The position numbers were made by a program, and so were the translations under genes. Shown one piece after another: positions 34,781 through 42,492 of a DNA stretch of 64,000 nt (its first letter is position 1; the number at the start of each line of letters is the position of its first letter). Source of the stretch: Verrucomicrobiales bacterium (GTDB lineage Bacteria; Verrucomicrobiota; Verrucomicrobiia; Limisphaerales; CAIMTB01); assembly GCA_016795425.1 (NCBI GenBank), contig JAEUHG010000030.1, positions 51,372 through 115,371 of the forward strand. The letters are read 5' to 3'. The notes under the pieces are model-generated. The model saw only the letters and a program-made list of their open reading frames with translations, was not told the DNA's origin and did no database searches.

Positions 34781-35362
34781 ATGGCCGTCATCCCTCCCAA
34801 ACCACTTTCGGATTACCCCTGGCTGCTCCGATGGTTCTTCCGTCGGCAGGCGCGAAAATACGGGACGACGCTAGCGCCTTTCTGGCTGTGGGGCCGCCTT
34901 CCAGCCCACTTCGTCGGCATGCTGGGCATGCTCGGCCTGTTTCAGCGTCGGTCCTTCCCGATCGACACCGCCTTGCGCAGCCTCGTCTCGATCCGGGTGG
35001 CCCAACTCAATGGCTGCAACTTCTGTGTGGATCTGAATGCCTACAACTTGCTGAGCGCCTCCGGTTCGATGGAGAAGGCGTCGAAGGTGTCCGAGTGGCG
35101 GAATCACCAGCACTTTACCCCGCGTGAACGCGCGGCTCTCGACTACGCCGAGGCCGTCACCGACACGGCCCGGCGCGCAGGACCGGTGCAGTTCGAGGCG
35201 CTGCGGGCCCACTTCACCGATGACGACATTGTGGCACTGACCGCCTGGATCGCGTTCCAGAATCTGAGTGCGAAATTCAACGCGGCCCTAGGAGCCGAGG
35301 AACAGGGACTGTGCTCGTTGCCAAACCCGTCGCGCTCAGTCCGGCCTCCCCTCAGCCCGTAA
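34781..35362 (+). CDS. Carboxymuconolactone decarboxylase/AhpD-like protein
   Basis: 193 aa, ATG at 34781. The family core is LRSLVSIRVAQLNGC79NFC82VDLNAYNL. Its CxxC redox pair is intact, but the position often occupied by histidine (CxxCxxxH) is Asn86. FTPRERAALDYAEAVTD and FTDDDIVALTAWIAFQN follow, the usual all-helical pattern. Relatives with CxxC act as alkylhydroperoxidase D-like thiol reductases in oxidative-stress defence. The C-terminal ~20 residues are a Ser/Pro-rich tail of uncertain reality. Confidence 0.88.
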   Translation: MAVIPPKPLSDYPWLLRWFFRRQARKYGTTLAPFWLWGRLPAHFVGMLGMLGLFQRRSFPIDTALRSLVSIRVAQLNGCNFCVDLNAYNLLSASGSMEKASKVSEWRNHQHFTPRERAALDYAEAVTDTARRAGPVQFEALRAHFTDDDIVALTAWIAFQNLSAKFNAALGAEEQGLCSLPNPSRSVRPPLSP

Positions 35363-35390
35363 CGCGCGTTATTCGACCGTCGCGCCGCAC

Positions 35391-35637
35391 AGGCAATGGG
35401 GTCAGACATTGACATTTTACATTCGGAAGATCCTGAATTAAGCAGCGTGGGGTTGGTTGCCTGTGGATCTGTGTCGATTGGAATTCCTGTTTGACCATGG
35501 GCACGCAATCGGTGGTGCAGCACCACATTGTCAAATGTCGAGGTTTGACCCCATTGCCTTACCTGTTTGACCATGGGCACGCAATCGGTGGTGCAGCACC
35601 ACTTGTCAAATGTCGAGGTTTGACCCCATTGCCTTAC
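35391..35637. repeat. REP-like element, family B, with 76/75-base tandem duplication
   Basis: The left arm AGGCAATGGGGTCAGACATT (35391-35410) is inverted relative to GACCCCATTGCC at the right. The right half is duplicated head to tail: 35487-35562 (76 bases) and 35563-35637 (75 bases) are identical except for one missing base after CACCAC. Each copy holds CATGGGCACGCAATCGGTGG and a right arm. It shares the AATGGGGTCA core with family A but is otherwise distinct. It lies between the AhpD-like and TPPII-like genes, which converge. Confidence 0.9.
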
Positions 35638-35703
35638 CGTCAGACAAGAGTGATCGTGTTCGGAACCTTCTGAGCCGGATTTTCACCCGCAAGAACGTCT
35701 TGG

Positions 35704-38700
35704 TTAGAAGAATGGGAATTCCTTGGGATAACGCCGGAGCAGCCATTGTCTCTCGTGGTCCGCCCAACGATCCCAACCCAGTCGCTCCAATATCCGAATG
35801 GCCTGCTCGCGACGATCCCGATCGGTCGGCTCGGCTTCGATGCGGGTGCGCTGCCGTTTCAAGGCCTCCCCAAGGCGCCCATGGACTTCCAGGTCATGCA
35901 GCTGAACTTCGACGTACTCATCGGCGGCGGTGTCGACCCAGCGGCGCAGTTCCCTCAGGGCGGCGTCAAACTCACCGTTCGCCGGCAAGCTGGCCTCCGA
36001 CACCACCGCCACGGTGCCCGTCGCAAGGTTCGTCGAGGCCGAGTTCTGGAGTCGCCCAAGGCGGGCGAGCGCGAGCGCCTTTCGGTGGAGGGCCTCGACG
36101 AGTCGGTCGCGCTGCTTCTCCATTTCCTGATGGGCCTTGCGCGCGGCCAGCGTTTCATCCTGAACGCGACTTCCAAAGTGTGCGCGAAGGGCATTGGTAT
36201 CCGTGCGGCGGATGATTTCATCCGCGAAGTCGACCACGCGGCGCAGGTTGTTCGTTGTACGGTCCTCGGCGGCCAAATGGCGCAGCTTGGCCATGAGGAG
36301 TGGCGGGTGATCCGGGTAGTGTCGTTGGAGTTCCTGGTAACTCTGCTCAAACAGCGGTTCGTTCGTTCCGCCGGTCAGCTTGTCCAACTGGGCCATCGCC
36401 AGGTCGCGGCGTTCGTCGCTCAATCGTTCGGACATCGGTCGTTCGTCGGGATCGGCCGGCGCCGATTTCTCGGTCGGCGAGACGGCTGCGGGTGGAACGA
36501 GATAGCTGAGGGGATACCTGACCGGGCTCGGATCGGACTCGTAACGGATTTCCCCTAGCAACAACTCCCCCGGCTTGACCCTGTCCGGCACGGCGTTCGT
36601 GGCCGGTGCAGCGAGGTAGAAAGCGGTCGTCGCTCCCGGCGCGAGCGTCTCGCCATGGTACGCATCGCCTCCCGTGACGGCGGCCCCCGGTTCAGGGTGG
36701 ATCGACAAGACAATGTCGCCGGACAACTTCTGGTCCAGAACCACCGGCAAGGTCTTCATCTTCTCGAGTCGATCCACGCGTTCATGACGGAGTTGGAAAC
36801 GCAAGGTGTGCGGTCCCTTCCCCAATTGAACCGGACCAGGCTTCCAGGCGTCATCGACCGTGAGCCGTTGTCGGTTTCCATCAAATAGCATCCAGATCTG
36901 ACCTTCGAGATCGCCATCGTAGAGACGCCCCGACAGAGCGGGAAACCACGGGGTGACCGATCCCGCTTCATTCACCTCGAAGGAATAAGTGAGAATCAGC
37001 TCATACCCTTGCCGGCCTTCGGGCAGACGATCCCGCTCCGAATTCAAGGGGTGGAGATCGACACCGGAGGGATGAACCGTGCGGCGATGGATTTGGAGCG
37101 TGGCCGCGGGTTGGAGCTTCGCGGGTTCGGATCCTGCGGTGACCTCGACGCGCGCCACACGAGAGCCGCCATCCATGAAAACCTCCTTGGACTCCGGAGT
37201 GACGCCGTGGAAGGCGAGTTCGATCCCGACACGACATTCGTTGGTGCTCGTGTCATACCGTTGTCCGACGGTCAGTTCGAGGGTGCGCCCTGCCGTCACG
37301 GGGAACTCCACCCTTTCGGTACCGGTCGGATCGAGTTGAAAGAAATGCTCTCGCTGCCCATCACTCGGCAGTCGGTCAGCCAGGAGCTGGGAAGTGACTA
37401 CCCCGAAGCTGCTCCCCTGGCCATGAGTGCGGGATCGAACGGTCAACGTGGCCCAAGTGGCTGCGGGCGGCACGGCGAGGAACCGTCGCGCGCTGACGAA
37501 AGTCGAGTGGAGAACAACGTCCGCGTGCCAGGGCTCATGTCCTTGGAGCCCGATGGCCTCGGGACGCATCACGGTGATCGGAACGCGGAAAGCCGGGCCC
37601 AGATCCTCGCGGCCTTCCTCAAATCCAAGGATCTCCGCCGTGTGGACCCCGGGGACCAAGCTGGTGGGATCGACGGCGAACTCGAACCCAAGACCTCCGT
37701 ACGGCTCGGGTTGATAGCTCAGGAAGAGAAAGTTGCCGGAAGCAACCCAGGGTGCGGTTGAGGTGAGCTTATAGCGGTTTTCAAAGGCGAGCTTGATGGA
37801 ATTGTCCGTCTTTTTGGGGAACACCGCCCTGGCCATGGAGAAAAACTCCTGCCGATGCCGAGTCTGTTCCGGGTCGCGCAGATAGATACCACGAGACGCG
37901 GGCGTGGACTGGGACGGTGAAATCGTGACTTCGATGCCGGGTTGGGTGACACCCGCCTCCGCCAACTTTTGACAGAGGGCGAAGGCGGCATCGACTTGGA
38001 TCAGGCCATGACCTTGGGTGAGGCGATCGATCCCGGGAATCGCCCGCGCGGAATTCTCCAGGGCACGCCGGACCGACATCGGACTGTAATTCCTCTTCTC
38101 CGCCTTCAGCCCCGAGAGCAGCAGGGCCACGGCGCCGGACACGCTGGGAGTGGCCATGGAGGTCCCAGCCATCTTGAGGTGCCGGCCGAGGGTCCAGGGT
38201 GGCCCCGAGGAAAAGGCGCCACCCGGCGCGCAGACACTCACTCCGAGTGCTCCATCGACGGTGGGTCCACGGGAGGAGAACTGGAATAGCGTTTCGGGAA
38301 TGGCTCCTGACATCGAGGCGAAACGCTCCCCCATGGCCGGGGACAGATAGGCGGCGACGCCGATCAATGCCGAGGAGGTGCCGCCGGGTGCGATGACCGT
38401 GGAGAGCGCAGGGCCGTTGTTCCCCGCCGCGGCGACAAAAATCACGCCCGCGTCCCGGACAAGTTCGGACATCAAGTCGATGAGCCGTCCGTGGTTTGGA
38501 CGAACGGTGTATTCCCCGAAGCTGGCACTGATAATGTCGCAGCGCAGTTCCCGAACCGCGTTGATGCCTCGGGCGATCGCGGCCGAAGTCTCCATCGATC
38601 CCATCTGAGCAAAGCCGTTCTTGATGCCCACAATCTGGGCGCCCGGGGCGATTCCGTTCAGATCCGGTTGATCCGGAAGATAGCCGGCCGCGATCCCGGC

Positions 38701-39555
38701 CACATGCGTGCCGTGGTTCCCGCCTTCAGCGACAATCGATAGCACGTTGCCGTCCTGGTAAATGTTGAGCGCGAAATTGAGCAGAGCCTGTTTGCCAAAC
38801 GTCGCGTACCGGCGCTCGGCTCGGTAATTGGTCAGGACGGTCTCCTCGCCGAGGTCGCCGTCCTCATCGGTATCGACGACGGCCCGCCAAGAAGTTCCGT
38901 CCTGGAAAACGACACAATCAAACACCGGGCCGGGGTCTTCGAAGGATTGGTCGAGGTCCAGGAGTTGTTCCAGGCGTGTCTCCATTTCCCGTTGCTCCCG
39001 TTGGTCCTCCTCGCCGGGTGACGGGTGTTGCGCCGTCCAGTTCACAAGTTCCTGGCGAATCCGCGCCTCAAGAGGCCGCTGATGCTCGCGCCAGCGCTCG
39101 CGATGGTCGTTTTTCAGTCGCTCGACCAGGCCGTGCGGGAAGAAATCATAGCCAGCCTTGAGACCGATGTGGAACTTGCCCGTTGGGTTCCTCCATTCCC
39201 GGCCGAGGTGGAGCGTTCGGCCGGACAGCCCGGTGATCTTGCCGTCCTTCGCTTCGACGACCGTCGAAGTATCCACGTCGCCATCGCCGGTGGCATCGAT
39301 CAGATCCACGATTTTCGGGCGGCCGTCCGGCGTGGTTTGGAGTCCCGCCGCCCCGGGATCGACTCCCGTATCCAGTATCGCGATCACCACGCCGCGTCCG
39401 TCGTAATTCGTATGAGTGGCAAGGAAGCGGAGCGCGCCAATTTCTGCTTTCGGAAGCAAGCCATCGGGCGGTGCGGACTTGGCGGCGTGCAAACCAATCA
39501 CGAAGCTGGCGAGCCATCCGATCCCCAGTCGCACGCGCAGAATTGTAGGTGTCAT
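35704..39555 (-). CDS. Secreted tripeptidyl-peptidase-II-like subtilase (S8)
   Basis: 1283 aa from the ATG at 39555, close to the length of eukaryotic TPPII. A signal peptide (ILRVRLGIGWLASFVIGLHAAKS) indicates export. The N-terminus follows TPPII closely: YDGRGVVIAILD62TGVDPGA, DGRPKIVDLIDATGDGDVD, GLSGRTL, NPTGKFHIGLKAGYDFFP. A ~200-residue insertion separates Asp from His, as in TPPII. Catalytic H281 is in GGNHGTHVAG, oxyanion N379 in AAAGNNGP, nucleophile S466 in AGTSMATP. The following ~800 residues match the long beta-rich and helical C-terminal part. The enzyme removes tripeptides from peptide N-termini; here probably periplasmic protein catabolism. Confidence 0.9.
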   Translation of the reverse strand: MTPTILRVRLGIGWLASFVIGLHAAKSAPPDGLLPKAEIGALRFLATHTNYDGRGVVIAILDTGVDPGAAGLQTTPDGRPKIVDLIDATGDGDVDTSTVVEAKDGKITGLSGRTLHLGREWRNPTGKFHIGLKAGYDFFPHGLVERLKNDHRERWREHQRPLEARIRQELVNWTAQHPSPGEEDQREQREMETRLEQLLDLDQSFEDPGPVFDCVVFQDGTSWRAVVDTDEDGDLGEETVLTNYRAERRYATFGKQALLNFALNIYQDGNVLSIVAEGGNHGTHVAGIAAGYLPDQPDLNGIAPGAQIVGIKNGFAQMGSMETSAAIARGINAVRELRCDIISASFGEYTVRPNHGRLIDLMSELVRDAGVIFVAAAGNNGPALSTVIAPGGTSSALIGVAAYLSPAMGERFASMSGAIPETLFQFSSRGPTVDGALGVSVCAPGGAFSSGPPWTLGRHLKMAGTSMATPSVSGAVALLLSGLKAEKRNYSPMSVRRALENSARAIPGIDRLTQGHGLIQVDAAFALCQKLAEAGVTQPGIEVTISPSQSTPASRGIYLRDPEQTRHRQEFFSMARAVFPKKTDNSIKLAFENRYKLTSTAPWVASGNFLFLSYQPEPYGGLGFEFAVDPTSLVPGVHTAEILGFEEGREDLGPAFRVPITVMRPEAIGLQGHEPWHADVVLHSTFVSARRFLAVPPAATWATLTVRSRTHGQGSSFGVVTSQLLADRLPSDGQREHFFQLDPTGTERVEFPVTAGRTLELTVGQRYDTSTNECRVGIELAFHGVTPESKEVFMDGGSRVARVEVTAGSEPAKLQPAATLQIHRRTVHPSGVDLHPLNSERDRLPEGRQGYELILTYSFEVNEAGSVTPWFPALSGRLYDGDLEGQIWMLFDGNRQRLTVDDAWKPGPVQLGKGPHTLRFQLRHERVDRLEKMKTLPVVLDQKLSGDIVLSIHPEPGAAVTGGDAYHGETLAPGATTAFYLAAPATNAVPDRVKPGELLLGEIRYESDPSPVRYPLSYLVPPAAVSPTEKSAPADPDERPMSERLSDERRDLAMAQLDKLTGGTNEPLFEQSYQELQRHYPDHPPLLMAKLRHLAAEDRTTNNLRRVVDFADEIIRRTDTNALRAHFGSRVQDETLAARKAHQEMEKQRDRLVEALHRKALALARLGRLQNSASTNLATGTVAVVSEASLPANGEFDAALRELRRWVDTAADEYVEVQLHDLEVHGRLGEALKRQRTRIEAEPTDRDRREQAIRILERLGWDRWADHERQWLLRRYPKEFPFF

Positions 39556-39968
39556 TGAATTTCAGCCTTCCGGGTTCGATCACGGCAAAATCAGATAGCT
39601 TCGTACAAGGCGAAATGCACCCCAGGGCCACCTCCCAAGTACGCCGCGGTCGCTGGTCACCGCGGACGTTGTAGAGTCGATGCCACCCACGGCATTTCGT
39701 GCCACGGTCGGTCGGACCGGCAACCATGGTCCTGATCCAATTTATTAGGGACCAGCGGGCCAATTATTCCGTTGTCGTGTGAAATCCCGCGCGGCGAATT
39801 GCGAAGTACAGAGTGGCGGTCGCCGCCTGCGATCTGGCGACTGAAGACTGGCGCCAACCCTGCACGGGAAAGGGCTGCAGGGCCGGGTGTCCTGACTATC
39901 TTCGACTCCCTTTGTAGGTTCGAAGGGCAAGCCGTCCTAGTGCAGGGAAGCGACCACCTCCTCCTATC
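39556..39968. other. Divergent intergenic region, nothing recognised
   Basis: A 413-base gap between the divergent TPPII-like and small secreted genes. It must contain their promoters. A weak inverted repeat (TGGTCC...GGACCA, 39727-39754) surrounds an AT-rich core. I see no coding evidence. Confidence 0.4.
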
Positions 39969-40502
39969 ATGAAAAACCATCCGACCATGACCCAGCACGG
40001 TTGCGCGCTTGCGCTGACTGCTTGCTTGTTGTTCATCCCCAGTGCCGTCAAGGCCGCATCGCCGGTACAACACTTTGTCGAAGGAAGCACCCACCTCTGG
40101 ATCAGCGAAGCGGCCTGGCCTCTCGTCTTCGTCGTGAGTTACGAGGGTGACCGCGGCGATTTCGTTCGCAAGAATCGTGATGGCTCCTGGCTCTTCCACA
40201 TGGCGGAACCTGAATGTTCGATACAACTGGCCGTCTACACAGGTCCCGACCGTACTCAGTGGCCCGTTCTGGCCGAGGGCATTGGCATGTGCCAGATCAC
40301 CGCAACAGTCGTCATCTCTCCGTCGGGAGAGTTCAGTCCCAACGGCGAGGTTTGGCACGCCCACGCGCGGGCTGACCTCGAGCTTCTGGACACAGGCGAA
40401 GTCGCCACCATGTCCTGCCAGTTCGTGATGCGGGATTGGGTGACCTTCCTTTATAAGTTCGAGTACGAACCGCTCGGCCTCGATATCGACATCCACAAGT
40501 GA
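39969..40502 (+). CDS. Small secreted protein of unknown function
   Basis: 177 aa with a signal peptide (CALALTACLLFIPSAVKA); ATG at 39969 or 39987. The mature part is beta-rich and acidic, with three cysteines and aromatic pairs (HLWISEAAWPLVFVV). I recognise no family. It converges with the kinase gene 28 bases downstream. No ribosome-binding site is obvious. Confidence 0.6.
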   Translation: MKNHPTMTQHGCALALTACLLFIPSAVKAASPVQHFVEGSTHLWISEAAWPLVFVVSYEGDRGDFVRKNRDGSWLFHMAEPECSIQLAVYTGPDRTQWPVLAEGIGMCQITATVVISPSGEFSPNGEVWHAHARADLELLDTGEVATMSCQFVMRDWVTFLYKFEYEPLGLDIDIHK

Positions 40503-40530
40503 TCCGCCCGGCCCGATTCGCCACCACCAC

Positions 40531-41547
40531 TCAGGACGCCCGTTGAGGCCGCGAAGAGGAGCCTCGCCGATGACCGGGGCTCTCTCGACTCCGCAGGAAT
40601 CGTCCCAGGTCATCAGCCAGGTCGCGAGCCGAGGGGTAGCGGGACGCCGGGTCCTTTTCGAGGCATTTGAGACACATGTTCTCCAGTTCCCCAGGCGTTT
40701 CCGGATGCAGCTCGAGGGGTGGGATGGGAAGAAGTTCAACGACTTGCCTCAACGTCGCTGCCACGGTTCGGGCGCCAAACGGAGGGCGCCCGGTGAGTGC
40801 CTCGTATAGGATGGCACCCAAGCCGTAGACATCGCTCGCCACGCCGACCTCGCGCCAACGCCCTGCCGCCTGTTCCGGCGACATATAGCAGGGGCTCCCA
40901 AGAACGTGTCCGGGGGGGAAATCATCGAATTGCCCCCGCAGGAATCCCGCGATTCCGAAATCGGCAATCTTCGGACGACCTTGCGCGTCGAGCAGAATGT
41001 TGGACGGCTTCAGGTCGCGATGAAGCACACACTGCTGGTGGGCATAGTGGACTCCGCCAGCGATGTCACGAAGCCAACGCGCCGTCTGCCGGGGAGGCGG
41101 CGGTTGGGAGTGGATCCGATGGCTAAGAGTTCCGCCTTCCGCCAGATCCATGACATAGAAAGGCAGACCATCCACCTGCCCGAAGTCTCGGATCTCCATG
41201 ATGTTGGCGTGCTTGAGTCGAGCGACAGCCTCCACTTCTGCGTCGAATCGACGCGTCGCGCGCGGATCGCCGAGGCGCGGACCCGCCATCACCTTGAGCG
41301 CGACGAATCGCTTCGAGGGCTGGTGTTGGGCACGAAACACCATGCCCATGCCGCCCACGGCAATTTCGTCGAGCACCTCGTAGGCCGCCAGGCTTCCCCT
41401 AGACTCGGAACCGACCGGCCCCTCGAGCCACTGTCCCAGAGCCAGACGAGCCAGGCAGGCCGGGCAGAGCTGTTCGAGGCGGTCGGTTGGAACCCAGCCC
41501 CCGCATTCTCCGCAACGCCGACCCCTGACGATCCAACGAATGAGCAC
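40531..41547 (-). CDS. Cytoplasmic Ser/Thr protein kinase with zinc-ribbon-like N-terminus
   Basis: 338 aa from a GTG at 41547. GGAGGG nine bases upstream lies inside the end of the sigma-factor gene, whose TGA is five bases before the start, so translation is probably coupled. Residues 12-31 hold two Cys pairs (C12GEC15, C28PAC31). The Hanks kinase follows: glycine loop VGGMGMV, K85 in VALKVM, D178 in HRDLKPSN, D197 in DFG, and SPEQ. No transmembrane segment or TPR follows the kinase, unlike the second kinase in the window. Pairing with an ECF-like sigma factor suggests kinase control of that factor. Confidence 0.92.
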   Translation of the reverse strand: MLIRWIVRGRRCGECGGWVPTDRLEQLCPACLARLALGQWLEGPVGSESRGSLAAYEVLDEIAVGGMGMVFRAQHQPSKRFVALKVMAGPRLGDPRATRRFDAEVEAVARLKHANIMEIRDFGQVDGLPFYVMDLAEGGTLSHRIHSQPPPPRQTARWLRDIAGGVHYAHQQCVLHRDLKPSNILLDAQGRPKIADFGIAGFLRGQFDDFPPGHVLGSPCYMSPEQAAGRWREVGVASDVYGLGAILYEALTGRPPFGARTVAATLRQVVELLPIPPLELHPETPGELENMCLKCLEKDPASRYPSARDLADDLGRFLRSRESPGHRRGSSSRPQRAS

Positions 41548-41552
41548 GATGA

Positions 41553-42341
41553 TCAGTCCCTCCGCCGAGCAAGTCGCGTCGACATGACGGACCGCCCTTC
41601 GGGATTCAATTTCGCCGCCTCGCACGATTTCGGCCCAAAGAGGTCGTCCATTTCGGTCTTCACGACCATTGGGCTCGCGACCGTGCGACAGACCTCCCCG
41701 CGGACCAGTTGCTGCAGACGCCTTCTGAGTCGGTGCAACAGAACCGCGGGTGTCCCTGTCTTCACGTGCAGCTTCGAGGCCAACGCCTCGACCTCACCGG
41801 GGTCGAGACGTCGCACGAGGTATCCTTTCAAGGCTTCGAATCGCTCGGCATGGCCGAATTCCGCGCATTCATTCCTCAGGACGATCAGTGCGCGTTCCAG
41901 GAGGAGCCAAGTCCACTCCCGATCAAAAACCTGGTCCGGCGTGAGCTCGGGTGAGGTGAGGCTGGCATACCCGGACTCACCTCGCAGCACTTCAAGCGAG
42001 ATCGTCTCCGCGCGACCTCCCCGTCGCCAGGTCCGGGTATGGCGTCCGTGATCGGCAAGGAAGTGCTTCAGCGCGCCCAGCAGGTAGGAGCGAAAACGAC
42101 CCTTGGAACGATCGGCATGGCTGAAACTCTTCCGCCGGATGAGGCAGCAGATGAAATCCTGGGTTAGATCCTCGGCGTCGGCGACCGAGTATCCGTGGTG
42201 CCGGAGAAAGGCATACACGGCGGGCCAATACATTTGGCACAGGCGTTCAAGCGCTCTCTCGCTCCGGACGCTTTCGCCCAGGGACATATCAATGACCAAA
42301 TCCCATTCGGTCTCCGGAAATGCGCCCTCGATATCCTCCAT
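41553..42341 (-). CDS. ECF-like sigma-70 family RNA polymerase sigma factor
   Basis: 262 aa from the ATG at 42341, preceded by GAGGGAAAG; an ATG at 42365 would add eight residues. Region 2 is visible as LERLCQMYWPAVYAFLRHHGYSVADAEDLTQDFICCLI. The region-4 part (EVEALASKLHVKTGTPAVLLHRLRRRLQQLV) resembles a degenerate helix-turn-helix. A ~60-residue tail follows. It is longer than most ECF factors, as in those paired with Ser/Thr kinases in PVC bacteria. No anti-sigma factor is adjacent; the kinase gene takes that place. Confidence 0.88.
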   Translation of the reverse strand: MEDIEGAFPETEWDLVIDMSLGESVRSERALERLCQMYWPAVYAFLRHHGYSVADAEDLTQDFICCLIRRKSFSHADRSKGRFRSYLLGALKHFLADHGRHTRTWRRGGRAETISLEVLRGESGYASLTSPELTPDQVFDREWTWLLLERALIVLRNECAEFGHAERFEALKGYLVRRLDPGEVEALASKLHVKTGTPAVLLHRLRRRLQQLVRGEVCRTVASPMVVKTEMDDLFGPKSCEAAKLNPEGRSVMSTRLARRRD

Positions 42342-42492
42342 CTTTCCCTCAGCCCTTTCCCTCATTCACCCGATGGACCCCGCATCTCGAGGCTTTCCTG
42401 AACGATGGTGAGGCGCCGAGGGATGGCAAACATCCAGTGGCCGATGGGTGTGCCGATCCGAGGAGGTCGACCCGCCCGGGACGAGATGCGGG

